Of a stretch of DNA of 64,000 bases, positions 17,258-27,093 are shown in pieces (the first letter of the stretch is position 1; each line of letters begins with the position of its first letter). Source of the stretch: Candidatus Binatia bacterium (GTDB lineage Bacteria; Desulfobacterota; Binatia; HRBIN30). The notes under the pieces were generated by a model. It was not told the DNA's origin. It saw nothing but the letters and a program-made list of their open reading frames with translations, and did not search any database. The DNA lies in NCBI GenBank assembly GCA_937925685.1, contig CALAMI010000010.1, positions 186,001-250,000 of the forward strand. Reading direction: 5' to 3'. The translations under genes were made by a program, and so were the position numbers.

Positions 17258-19174
17258 ATGTCGCGAGTACGCTTCTTGGAAAAGCGCAGTCTCCGTGAAA
17301 CTCTAGACGTTTTCGTCAACCAGGCTGCTATTGTGCCCCGAGTCGAATGCGTGGCGGTTGAGGCTAGTCTAGGCCGCGTCCTGGCCGAGCCAATCTTCGC
17401 GAAAATCTCTGTACCTCATTACCATGCCGCAGCCATGGATGGGATCGCTGTGAGGGCTGCGGACACGTTTGGGGCTGGCGAAACGTGCCCGCTTCGGTTC
17501 AAGCTTGAAGGAGACGAGCGACGCTTTTGTTTTGTGGACACCGGGCAGCCGTTGCCACCCTGGGCCGATGCTGTGATTATGATCGAGCAGGTGGTGTCAG
17601 TCGGAGCGGGGGAGGTCGAGATCCGCCAACCCGCGACCCCGTGGCAGCACGTGCGCCTTGTGGGAGAGGACATAGTTGCCAGTGAGCCGTTACTGCCTCG
17701 TGGGCATCGAATCCGCGCTGTTGACGTTGGTGCCTTGCTTGCCGCCGGACACCTTGAGGTTCCGGTTGCACGTAAACCTAGTGTGGCGATCATCCCTACG
17801 GGAACAGAGTTGATTGAGCCTGGACAACCGCTGACGCCGGGCACGATCATTGAGTTTAACTCTCGAATGGTTTCCGCCTTCCTTGTTCAGTGGGGCGCTG
17901 AGCCCCATCGCTATCCGCCTGTAGCCGACGACCGAAAAGCGCTGCGCGCGGTACTGGAAGAAAGTGTTCGTCATCATGACATCGTCACGTTGATCGCGGG
18001 TTCGTCCGCTGGCGAACGAGATCACACGGTCGAAACCCTTCGCGACGTTGGAGAGGTTTTGGTGCACGGAATCGACGTCATGCCCGGAAAACCTGCGATT
18101 TGCGCGCGCGTCGCGTCGAAACCTGTGCTCGGGTTGCCGGGGTATCCGGTGTCCGCTGCCATTGTAGCTATGCAAGTATTGAGACCTCTGGTTTTGCGGC
18201 ATCTCGGAGTGGCGGCCACTGATCTTCCCCGGGTTGCGGCCACCTCTCCGAGAAAAATCCCGTCGAAGCTAGGGATCGAAGAATTCGTACGGGTAACCTT
18301 AGGCGTCGTTGGGCGGAAGGTTATTGCACTGCCGTTGCCACGTGGGGCAGGTGCCATCAGCACGTTGGTGCGAGCGGATGGCTTTCTGAGGGTTCCCGTA
18401 GACAGCGAAGGGGTACAAGCTGGCGAGAAGGTGCGGGTAGAGCTCCTCAGGGATTGGTCAGAGATCGAAAATACAATTCTCGTTGTCGGCAGCCATGATC
18501 TGACCCTCGGTTTTCTGGAGGACGCACTGAGGCGCACCCACCCGGAGTTGCGCCTCGCATGTGCGAACGTGGGGAGCTTGGCCGGCCTTACAGCTTTAGC
18601 GCGGGGGGAGACTCACGTAGCAGGCACCCATTTGCTTGACCCGCACACCCGGACTTACAATTTGCTGGATGTCGAACGTGTAACTGGTCGGAAATCTGTG
18701 GTTGTCGTGCGGCTAGCCTGGCGGGAACAAGGCTTAATCGTTCCGCCCGGGAACCCGAAACGAATTCAAAGTGTACGCGATCTCGTTCGGTCTGACGTGA
18801 GGTTTGTAAACCGCCAGCCGGGTGCAGGTACACGGGTGTTGCTTGACGTGTTGTTACGTCATGAGGGTTTGGACCCGACGAAGATTCAAGGATACGAACG
18901 CGAGGAATTCTCGCACATGGCGGTGGCCGTGAGCGTAGCAAGTGGCTTGGCAGATTGCGGAATCGGCCTCCGCACTGCTGCTGCAGCCCTCGGTTTGGAT
19001 TTTGTGCCGTTGGAGCGCGAGGAGTACGATTTAGTTTTTCGCCGCGACTTTTACCGTAGCCGCCGTGGCCAATGGTTGATCCAGGCCCTGCGCTCGGACG
19101 AGTTTCGGCAGCTTGTTGGTCAGCTTCCTGGGTACGATGTCACAGACGCTGGTACTCTGAAACCGTGGAGCTAA
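17258..19174 (+). CDS. moeA: MoeA fused to a periplasmic-binding-protein-like domain
   Basis: A 638-residue two-domain protein. Residues about 1-405 are MoeA (HYHAAAMDGIAVRAADT, PTGTELIEPGQ, IAGSSAGERDHT, MPGKPAICA...LGLPGYPVSA). Residues about 410-638 are a PBP-like domain (VVGSHDLTLGFLEDAL, NRQPGAGTRVLLDVLL, GLADCGIGLRTAA) as found in MoeA-PBP fusions. That domain, in families such as ModE-linked regulators, is thought to bind molybdate/tungstate or a ligand; here this is inference. With the upstream moeA it forms the common two-MoeA arrangement, separated here by two unrelated genes. Confidence 0.93.
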   Translation: MSRVRFLEKRSLRETLDVFVNQAAIVPRVECVAVEASLGRVLAEPIFAKISVPHYHAAAMDGIAVRAADTFGAGETCPLRFKLEGDERRFCFVDTGQPLPPWADAVIMIEQVVSVGAGEVEIRQPATPWQHVRLVGEDIVASEPLLPRGHRIRAVDVGALLAAGHLEVPVARKPSVAIIPTGTELIEPGQPLTPGTIIEFNSRMVSAFLVQWGAEPHRYPPVADDRKALRAVLEESVRHHDIVTLIAGSSAGERDHTVETLRDVGEVLVHGIDVMPGKPAICARVASKPVLGLPGYPVSAAIVAMQVLRPLVLRHLGVAATDLPRVAATSPRKIPSKLGIEEFVRVTLGVVGRKVIALPLPRGAGAISTLVRADGFLRVPVDSEGVQAGEKVRVELLRDWSEIENTILVVGSHDLTLGFLEDALRRTHPELRLACANVGSLAGLTALARGETHVAGTHLLDPHTRTYNLLDVERVTGRKSVVVVRLAWREQGLIVPPGNPKRIQSVRDLVRSDVRFVNRQPGAGTRVLLDVLLRHEGLDPTKIQGYEREEFSHMAVAVSVASGLADCGIGLRTAAAALGLDFVPLEREEYDLVFRRDFYRSRRGQWLIQALRSDEFRQLVGQLPGYDVTDAGTLKPWS

Positions 19175-19204
19175 GCGCTCGAAATGCACTTCGTCTGCCC
19201 CAGC

Positions 19205-21073
19205 TTAAGGGTCTGAGTGTGCCCGCAACTCCGTGGAAGTATTTCGAGTTGCGGAGGAGAAATCTGTTTCCCAGCAAGCGAAATCATTCACAAGCTGCAC
19301 TTTTACGGGCAGGTTCATAGGTAGGGACGGTGGCAAAAAGTTCGATGTGGTGGCTTTCAGAACGATGCTCGCTCGACCGTCGGCGCCGCTGCGAAGTTGA
19401 AGACGTGTAACTCCTGTGGGCAGGCCACTAACATTTGCGTAGCGGAAACCTGCGCGCGTTCGCGCCCAACAGGCCCTCCCGGAACAGAACCCGCCGGCGG
19501 CGATGTTCCTTTGCCAGGACAGCGTCGGCTGGCCAAACTGAGTGTCGTAAATACAAAGGTCGTAGTCCGTTGCGCCGCGGGGGTCACCGAACAATGTAGG
19601 ATCCGTGTTTTGCCCTCGGGTCCAGTGCCACACCAAGCGAGGTGGGCGGTTCGAGGGGCGTCCGATGCGCAGCACGCTGGCACCTGGTGTTGTAGGGCGT
19701 TTGCAGCCTGCCCGGGGATTGGCCCCACCAACACAAGCCCCGCCGATGCACTGATCCGGATTGGTGCAACGGTTTCCGTCCGAACAAGCAGTTCCATCGG
19801 CTCGAGGCGACCCCACGCAAGCTCCCGACAGGCACTGGTCTGCTTCTGTGCAGTCGTTGCCATCGTCGCATGGTGTACCGTCTGCCACGCCATCACATGA
19901 GGTTCCAATGAGCGTGATCGTTACCTGATATGCACCAGCGCCGCCAAAGGCGTAGACCAGCGCGGACCACGGGCCACTGTGCGGAGCCGTAAAACGGCAG
20001 ACCGCCATCGGGCTCGAACCTTCGTCCTTGCAGTCGTAGCTCGAGCGGCTCACCCCCGCGCTACCAAGGACGTACAAGTCAAAGTCCCGTGTTGCGTTGG
20101 AGGTCACGCGTAACTCAGTGGTCCGTGGCGGAACCTGAAAATCATAAAGGACCGCATCTCCGCCGCTAAGGGTACCTGTATACTCGAGAACGGTCACCTC
20201 AGGATCGCCGATTTGGGGCCCAGTGCCACAAGTCGTAGCGTTCAAATCAGCGCCCCCATGGGTTCCGATCCAACTTCGGTAAGTATAAACATTGGCATCG
20301 TAACTATCGTCGGGCGGAGCGCATGTGTTACTACTGCCTCCGGAGGTAACCCCGGCCAGAAGCGGGCCAGTGCCGAAATCAATGAACAAGGGGCCTCCGG
20401 AGTCACCATTGCAGGTGTTCGAGTTGGTCGGTGGGGGGCCTAAAGGCGTGCGGAAGGCCCAACAGACTGAGGTGTCCGATGAAATACCGTTTGTACAGTT
20501 GGCGGTTACGACCGAACCATAGCGCTTCAAACCGTAGTCATTTTTACCGCCCCCAGTAAGCCCATACCCAACGATGATTCCGCTCGTTCCCACCGGTGGA
20601 CTGATTGCGTCGTTGATTCGTGACGGGCGCACATTCTCGGCCGGGGAGGCCAATTGCAGCAATGCGACGTCGCCGGTTGGGAAATCGAAGTCAGTGCGGA
20701 TGGCGATGCTTTGCACCCCCAACATACCGACGTGAGGAAGGAAGACGAAGTAGCGACTGGGGTTTGGAGCTCCTCCTTGACCTGGCTGGCAATTCGTCCC
20801 AACGGTGTCGCACACGCAATGCGCAGCGGTGAGGAAGCTTTTGCAACCGATGAGTGTTCCGCTACACTTGCCGATGGCGTTTTGTGTGGAAGCAGTGGGG
20901 CTGAAAAGAAGTGCCCCCACCGTTGGATAGCCCCCGGTGGCAAGACCGTTCACGATAGGATGGTCGCTGCTTGGGAGAGTTTCCCCCGAAGAAACGGAGC
21001 TAGAGAAAGCAGCCCAAAAGAGCGCTACAGCGACCGACGAATGTTTCGACCAAAACCATGCCTTCCCGTGCAC
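19205..21073 (-). CDS. Secreted trypsin-like serine protease with prepeptidase-type and Cys-rich C-terminal domains
   Basis: A 622-residue exported protein from GTG 21073, chosen because AGGAGGAAAATTT precedes it exactly. It has a signal peptide (about 1-30), then a trypsin domain with activation site IVNG (40-43) and catalytic His85 (TAAHC), Asp135 (GDVALLQL) and Ser225 (GDSGGP). A PPC-like domain (about 290-395, DFDLYVLG...) follows. Next comes a repeated Cys-rich stretch, two CxxGxxC-type units around DGTPCDDGNDCTEADQC and DGTACSDGNRCTNPDQC, and a beta-rich C-terminal region. The substrate is unknown. No EF-hand pair is present, unlike other exported proteins nearby. Confidence 0.87.
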   Translation of the reverse strand: MHGKAWFWSKHSSVAVALFWAAFSSSVSSGETLPSSDHPIVNGLATGGYPTVGALLFSPTASTQNAIGKCSGTLIGCKSFLTAAHCVCDTVGTNCQPGQGGAPNPSRYFVFLPHVGMLGVQSIAIRTDFDFPTGDVALLQLASPAENVRPSRINDAISPPVGTSGIIVGYGLTGGGKNDYGLKRYGSVVTANCTNGISSDTSVCWAFRTPLGPPPTNSNTCNGDSGGPLFIDFGTGPLLAGVTSGGSSNTCAPPDDSYDANVYTYRSWIGTHGGADLNATTCGTGPQIGDPEVTVLEYTGTLSGGDAVLYDFQVPPRTTELRVTSNATRDFDLYVLGSAGVSRSSYDCKDEGSSPMAVCRFTAPHSGPWSALVYAFGGAGAYQVTITLIGTSCDGVADGTPCDDGNDCTEADQCLSGACVGSPRADGTACSDGNRCTNPDQCIGGACVGGANPRAGCKRPTTPGASVLRIGRPSNRPPRLVWHWTRGQNTDPTLFGDPRGATDYDLCIYDTQFGQPTLSWQRNIAAGGFCSGRACWARTRAGFRYANVSGLPTGVTRLQLRSGADGRASIVLKATTSNFLPPSLPMNLPVKVQLVNDFACWETDFSSATRNTSTELRAHSDP

Positions 21074-21114
21074 AAATTTTCCTCCTGTTCTCGTGGGAAT
21101 GTACCCGTTGGTGG

Positions 21115-22527
21115 TCAGGCCGCGTCCGTAGCAAATTTGTGTTGCTCACTTGCACGATCCTCAGTGAGAGCTTCTTTCAAGGCTCGCGGTAGACGGACGA
21201 TGCTATCTACAATTCGAACCTCGGGAATGCGTTCTGCCAAAGCTTGTTCGAGTGAAGGCGGATGCCCCATGCCCTTGAGGCTTTGAAACGCTTTGAGGAC
21301 TGCAGGTGCCATTGGGGCAACTTTGGTGCCCCGGATTGCGAAGATTCGTCGGCTCGGTGCGGCAAGCGCCAAGTAGGCAGCCCCGTATGTTCCTCCGCCG
21401 AGGACGCTCATAATCGTGTGGCCGCACAAGCTCGCCGCCACGTAAGCCCGCAGGCACTCGCCGAGTACGCGTGGAAGGCCGATACGCTCTTGATCCAAAT
21501 CGACGATGTGACCTTGGCAAAAAACAAAGTTCAAAATCGTTGCCCTCGTACCCCGCGGCAGTGCAAAGCAGCGAAGAAGCTTCTGGACAATGGCGGAAGC
21601 CTCGACAATGCCAATGCCCTCTTGTTCACTCACGGCGGGTCCAACGATGATTCCCAATGCTGGGTTGCCTGCTAGCTCGCCCCAGGCTGCTTGTACGAGG
21701 CCCGCCTGAGAAACGGCTTCCCTAGGTTGCCACTGCTGCCGGAACGAATAGGAGAGCAAGTCGCGTCGACGGCGTTTAGGTTCCCCGGCTTTTCCGCCAC
21801 CAGCGCGCCAAGACTGAACTTGTTGCTCGAGCCACCGTGCCGCTTGCTCGACTCGTTCGTGCAACGTTGGGCGGATCAACGATCTGAGTTCAGAGTACGA
21901 GTGCCTGACGGCCTCTCGCACCGCGGCCGCATCGTCCGCAACCAACGCATCGACGGTACCCCGTCGGTAGCGCTCCACAGCTGAGGTGGCCGAGAGTCCC
22001 TCAACCTCGCTTACGCCTTGCTGCACCGCGGGGAACAACCTTGGTCCGGTCAACCCCCAATGGCTGCCTTCGACCATCAGTAGACGATCGGGGAGCGCAG
22101 CCATCACTGATGGAGCACCAAAACAGCCTCGTGGACCGGACACAATTGCTACGATGCCAGAGCCGCGTAAAGACCACTCTGCCAAAAGCACTCCGGCTGC
22201 GGAGGTGGCGGCGAGAGCTCGAGGTCCTTCCTCGACCCGAACCCCCCCTGTGTCCAGCCCTAGGAGAAGCGTCGGACCTCTTGTATCTGCGTTTGCCAAA
22301 AGGGCTTTTTGCAAAAAGTCCGTAGTGGCCGCTGCCTCTTCGACACCGAGGGTCCCACCACGAACCTGCCCGTCTAAAAGGACCAAAAGAACTTCCTGGC
22401 CATCGATGCGTCCTGTCCCCAAGAACAAGGGGCTTTGTTCTTTGGCCCACACTACTTCCACGGTATTGGGATCGCACAAGGCTTTAGCCCGCTGGGGGCC
22501 CCGAGCCAGGGAAAAAGGTGTGCTCAT
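21115..22527 (-). CDS. Biotin-independent malonate-decarboxylase-type carboxyltransferase, fused beta and gamma subunits
   Basis: A 470-residue carboxyltransferase. The N-terminal half resembles the malonate decarboxylase beta subunit (LLLGLDTGGVRVEEGPRA, SGPRGCFGAPSVMAALPDRLLM, GLTGPRLF). The C-terminal half resembles the gamma subunit (GIIVGPAVSEQEGIGIVE..., SVLGGGTYGAAYLAL). In characterised systems MdcD and MdcE are separate and act with MdcA and the ACP-like MdcC; none of these is in the window. The true substrate and carrier are therefore unknown. The serine protease gene lies 41 bases downstream. Confidence 0.8.
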   Translation of the reverse strand: MSTPFSLARGPQRAKALCDPNTVEVVWAKEQSPLFLGTGRIDGQEVLLVLLDGQVRGGTLGVEEAAATTDFLQKALLANADTRGPTLLLGLDTGGVRVEEGPRALAATSAAGVLLAEWSLRGSGIVAIVSGPRGCFGAPSVMAALPDRLLMVEGSHWGLTGPRLFPAVQQGVSEVEGLSATSAVERYRRGTVDALVADDAAAVREAVRHSYSELRSLIRPTLHERVEQAARWLEQQVQSWRAGGGKAGEPKRRRRDLLSYSFRQQWQPREAVSQAGLVQAAWGELAGNPALGIIVGPAVSEQEGIGIVEASAIVQKLLRCFALPRGTRATILNFVFCQGHIVDLDQERIGLPRVLGECLRAYVAASLCGHTIMSVLGGGTYGAAYLALAAPSRRIFAIRGTKVAPMAPAVLKAFQSLKGMGHPPSLEQALAERIPEVRIVDSIVRLPRALKEALTEDRASEQHKFATDAA

Positions 22528-22771
22528 GACTAGCGCCGTCCCTTAGATCGCATCGCCAGGGCTATCTCCCGCGTGTCCGCAGCGACATCGGCTCCGCAGA
22601 GCAACGGCTGAACCACATGACCACACTATGATACCCCAGTTTTTTGGTCGCAAGGCCAAATCAAATCGGGGAGAAAAAGATCGCGATACCAAACAGGGCT
22701 ACCCCGCTTACCCTGTACGCTGCCCGCTAGCCGGTTCACTGGCTTTTCGAGGCTGCGAGCGAAGCCGGCCT

Positions 22772-24058
<1,287 letters not shown>

Positions 24059-24109
24059 CTACTCCGGCCATTTTTCGTTCAAAACTGGAGAGGTCACACC
24101 ACCACCTAG

Positions 24110-24133
24110 GGGAGCACCCATTTTCCTGCTCCC
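24110..24133 (-). terminator. Hairpin between metK and ahcY
   Basis: A perfect 7-bp inverted repeat on the minus strand, GGGAGCA, 10-base loop, TGCTCCC. There is no T-tract after it, so it may be a partial attenuator or processing site instead of a full terminator. It does not match SAH or SAM riboswitch consensus as far as I can judge. Confidence 0.35.
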
Positions 24134-24169
24134 ATCGGCGATCGTATCGTCACCGTCGACCGTGGGTTT

Positions 24170-25381
24170 CTAAGCAACAGGCTGCGCAGTGAGCGGCTGA
24201 GCCGAACGACGAGCCGCACCTACCGCCCGGCGCAGTTCCTCTGCACGATCGTCGCGCTCCCACGTAAAGTAACCGTCCTCAGGCTTCCGCCCAAAGTGAC
24301 CGTAAGCAGCAGTGCGCTTGTAAATGGGTCGCCTTAATTGCAGCGCTTCAATGATCTGGCGGGGCTTAAGCTCAAAGTATTCACGAACGAGCGTTGCCAA
24401 GAGGTCGTCAGAGACCTCTCCCGTCCCAAACGTGTCGACGAGCACAGAGATCGGGTCGGCAATGCCGATGGCGTAAGCCAACTGTACCTCGCACTTGCGG
24501 GCGAGGCCGGCGGCAACGATATTCTTTGCGATATACCGCGCCATGTAGGCAGCACTCCGATCGACCTTTGTTGGATCTTTCCCTGAAAAGGCTCCACCCC
24601 CGTGCCGCCCGTAGCCGCCGTAAGTGTCAACGATGATTTTCCTTCCGGTGAGACCACAGTCGCCCATGGGCCCGCCAATGACGAAGCGACCCGTGGGGTT
24701 TACGTGAATTTTTGTTTTCCCATCCACCAGGTGCGGGGGTAGCACTTTCTTAATGACCTCTTCGGCTACGAATTCCCGTAAGGTGTCGTGGCTTACGTTC
24801 TCACTGTGCTGCGTCGAAACAACCACGGCATCCAAGCGCGCGGGACGGCCGTCCCGATATTCCACCGTCACCTGCGATTTAGCGTCGGGATAGAGAAATG
24901 GGTAACGACCCGTCTTCCGCAGCGTCGCGAGATATTCGACCAACTGGTGAGCAAGCATGATCGGTGTGGGCATGAGTTCAGGCGTTTCGTCACAAGCAAA
25001 ACCGAACATCAAACCTTGGTCGCCAGCGCCCTGCTCTTTGCCCTCTCGTTCGCTGACTCCGAGGTCGATGTCGGGAGATTGCCGGTCAATCGCAGTTAAA
25101 ATCGCGCAGGTACTGGCGTCGAAACCCATTTCCGACGAGGTATACCCGATTTCGCGAATTGTCTGGCGAACGATTTCCGCGTACGGAACTTGGGCGTTGG
25201 TAGTAATTTCGCCAGCGACCACCACCATTCCCGTCTTTGCCAAGGTTTCGCAAGCAACCCGGCTGTAAGGATCACGAGCCAACAACGCATCAAGAATGGC
25301 GTCGGAAATTTGATCGCACATCTTGTCGGGATGGCCCTCGGAAACGGACTCCGACGTGAAAAGGTAGTTTTTCAATGCCAT
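24170..25381 (-). CDS. metK: S-adenosylmethionine synthetase
   Basis: Makes SAM from methionine and ATP. The 403-residue cytoplasmic enzyme has the signature motifs [32 protein letters not shown] and the P-loop-like [19 protein letters not shown]. Length and motifs are normal; the last 15 residues are a non-conserved tail. ahcY follows 123 bases downstream. A candidate promoter lies at 25447-25473. Confidence 0.98.
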   Translation of the reverse strand: MALKNYLFTSESVSEGHPDKMCDQISDAILDALLARDPYSRVACETLAKTGMVVVAGEITTNAQVPYAEIVRQTIREIGYTSSEMGFDASTCAILTAIDRQSPDIDLGVSEREGKEQGAGDQGLMFGFACDETPELMPTPIMLAHQLVEYLATLRKTGRYPFLYPDAKSQVTVEYRDGRPARLDAVVVSTQHSENVSHDTLREFVAEEVIKKVLPPHLVDGKTKIHVNPTGRFVIGGPMGDCGLTGRKIIVDTYGGYGRHGGGAFSGKDPTKVDRSAAYMARYIAKNIVAAGLARKCEVQLAYAIGIADPISVLVDTFGTGEVSDDLLATLVREYFELKPRQIIEALQLRRPIYKRTAAYGHFGRKPEDGYFTWERDDRAEELRRAVGAARRSAQPLTAQPVA

Positions 25382-25446
25382 GGCTTAGTCCCTCTCATTA
25401 CTTTGGAAGACTTGGAATACTCGAAATGAACACGCACCCAACGCCC

Positions 25447-25473
25447 TTAATATAGAGAACGAGGGTTGGTCAA
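25447..25473 (-). promoter_or_regulatory. metK: Candidate promoter upstream of metK
   Basis: On the minus strand TTGACC (25468-25473) is followed by an A/T-rich TATATTAA stretch (25447-25454). The spacing to TATTAA is 15 and to TATATT is 13, both shorter than ideal. Assigned by eye. Confidence 0.3.
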
Positions 25474-25675
25474 GCGTAACGTCGTTCTGCGGCATCATAA
25501 GCCAGCTCATCCGAGCGCGGTCGCCTCTGGTTCAACAGGCGTCTGGGGTGTTGACCACCCGAATTTCGTCAGCGACTCGGTCGACCATTCCGGCGTTTGG
25601 TGCGGGATGCCCTGCCCTTGTCCGACTCCTTGAGGTGTACGGGCTGACGACATCTTTGTTTGCACAAGCCCCTTG

Positions 25676-25708
25676 CCCAAGGGATATTTGCCGCCCGAGA
25701 AGCTTGGG
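25676..25708. repeat. Hairpin element with shared 16-base motif (copy 1)
   Basis: CCCAAG at 25676-25681 pairs with CTTGGG at 25703-25708. Inside lies GGGATATTTGCCGCCC (25681-25696), which recurs exactly at 30824-30839. The motif can itself fold as GGG, 10-base loop, CCC. It follows the ptsH stop, so it could end the upstream operon. Confidence 0.45.
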
Positions 25709-25723
25709 ACAAAAGCCCCCCGC

Positions 25724-26005
25724 TCATTCTTCTTCGTCGAAGCGCCGAGTGATCAGTTCTTCGATCGCCGCCAAGGCCTGTTCTGCCTCGGGACCCTGGG
25801 CGATCACTTCGATGACACTACCCTGAGCTGCAGCGAGCATGAGCAACCCAAGGATGCTGCGACCATCGACCACTTGGCCATCTTTACTGATCTTGATGTC
25901 TGCTTGAAATTTAGAAACGGTCTGCACGAGCATGGCTGCCGCTCGGGCATGCAACCCCAGCCGATTGGTGATGGCCAACAGTTTGCTCAGGGTGGGATGT
26001 TCCAT
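25724..26005 (-). CDS. ptsH: HPr-like phosphocarrier (NPr type)
   Basis: A 93-residue PTS phosphocarrier. The phospho-histidine site is GLHARAAAML (His19), and a serine follows in GRSILGLLMLAA (Ser50), the region phosphorylated by HPr kinase in some phyla. The protein ends in an acidic tail. Located after ptsN in an rpoN operon, it is likely the NPr partner of EIIA-Ntr in regulatory phospho-relay and not in sugar uptake. No EI is in the window. Confidence 0.93.
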   Translation of the reverse strand: MEHPTLSKLLAITNRLGLHARAAAMLVQTVSKFQADIKISKDGQVVDGRSILGLLMLAAAQGSVIEVIAQGPEAEQALAAIEELITRRFDEEE

Positions 26006-26061
26006 CGATTCGTGGGTTTGCCGTGTACGTTCTCCTACGGTTAATTCTTGCGCCTACCACT

Positions 26062-26523
26062 TTAAAGCTGTTCATCTTGTTGGCGAATAATTTCGTAAAG
26101 TTCCAGAGCGTCACGGGCAGACAGTAATCGTTGCCGGACGTTTGGATCCTTCAGCAGCCTCGAGACCCGGGCAAGGGCCTTGAGGTGCAACCCTACGAAT
26201 TCCTCCGGAAGCACAAGGAGGAAAATGAGATATGTGGGTTTTCCGTCGATCGACTGGAAATCTACTCCCTCACGGTGTCGACCAAAAGCAGCGATGATTC
26301 GTTGGATACCTTGCAACCGCCCATGCGGAATAGCGATGCCATCACCGATGGCGGTGGTTCCTCCTTGTTCTCGCTCCCATAGGACCTCGACCAAATGTTC
26401 CACCGGAATCTCCGGGTGAACCTGTGCGATTTTTTCCGCCAGTTCGCGGAGAACCTCATCTTTGGTTGCGCCGCGAAGTTCCGGCACTACCAAAGCAGGG
26501 TTCAGGATGTCGGTCAGGCGCAT
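26062..26523 (-). CDS. ptsN: PTS EIIA-Ntr family protein
   Basis: A 153-residue EIIA of the nitrogen-regulatory PTS. The phosphorylated histidine is in GIAIPHGRL (His67); family strings EREQGGTTAIGDGIAIPH and FLLVLPEEFVGLHLKALARVSRLLKD are present. EIIA-Ntr proteins link phosphoenolpyruvate flux to potassium, nitrogen and envelope regulation. It sits between hpf and ptsH in the conserved rpoN operon. rapZ, often next to it, is absent. Confidence 0.95.
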   Translation of the reverse strand: MRLTDILNPALVVPELRGATKDEVLRELAEKIAQVHPEIPVEHLVEVLWEREQGGTTAIGDGIAIPHGRLQGIQRIIAAFGRHREGVDFQSIDGKPTYLIFLLVLPEEFVGLHLKALARVSRLLKDPNVRQRLLSARDALELYEIIRQQDEQL

Positions 26524-26545
26524 GGGCAGTCGCTTACAGGGATGC

Positions 26546-27073
26546 TTAGGCGCGCTCGGGCTGGATTAAGGCAAATTCTCCGTCTTTGCGCCGATGCAAA
26601 ACCGCCACAGAATCCGTTGCCGCATTGTGGAAGAGAACCAAGTCTTCATTCAACTGCTCGAGCTGGAGCAGCGCTTCTTCCAGCGACATGGGTTTCAGTT
26701 CTACTCTTCGCATCGTGATGCGAAACCCCGAAGACTCCGCAGAATCGGTGACTTTCGGGACGGAAAATTCAGTTGCCCGCTGTCCTTTGTGCCTTTTACG
26801 CTTGTCGTCCGACTTCTTCAGTTGGCGCTCGATTTTATCGAGTGCCAAATCAAGTGCAGAGTAGAGGTCGTTGGTTTCCTCTGTGGCGCTGAAAGTTCCA
26901 TCTCGCCCTGAAACGATAATTTCCGCCCGGTGGCGTTGTTTCTCGACGGCGAGAATGACGTGTGCATCGAGAAGATGCCGGACAAACTTCCTTAGGCGCT
27001 CGACTTTGTGGGTTGCATAATTCCGCAAACCATCCGACGCGGCCACATGTCGGAATGTTACCGTGATATTCAC
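26546..27073 (-). CDS. hpf: Ribosome hibernation promoting factor (long form)
   Basis: A 175-residue ribosome-associated protein. Residues 1-100 are the S30AE/RaiA domain (MNITVTFRHV..., VILAVEKQRHRAEIIV, DLYSALDLALDKIERQLKK). Residues about 118-175 are the C-terminal dimerisation domain of long HPF (VELKPMSLEEALLQLEQLNEDLVLFHNAATDSVAVLHRRKDG, split here by eye). It starts at GTG 27073 after GGGAGG. Long HPF alone forms 100S ribosome dimers in stationary phase. Confidence 0.95.
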   Translation of the reverse strand: MNITVTFRHVAASDGLRNYATHKVERLRKFVRHLLDAHVILAVEKQRHRAEIIVSGRDGTFSATEETNDLYSALDLALDKIERQLKKSDDKRKRHKGQRATEFSVPKVTDSAESSGFRITMRRVELKPMSLEEALLQLEQLNEDLVLFHNAATDSVAVLHRRKDGEFALIQPERA

Positions 27074-27093
27074 AGCTTACCTCCCTCCCGGTC

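Larger units (their letters stand above)
25382..25723. other. Intergenic region between ptsH and metK
   Basis: 342 bases separating the lpt-rpoN-pts operon from metK-ahcY. It holds the metK promoter candidate and a hairpin-forming element at 25676-25708 containing a 16-base motif shared with the cold-shock gene leader. No small gene was supported. Confidence 0.5.

Noticed and set aside
25382-25723. SAM riboswitch upstream of metK
   Set aside because: No recognisable SAM-I, -II or -IV core; only a weak promoter candidate.
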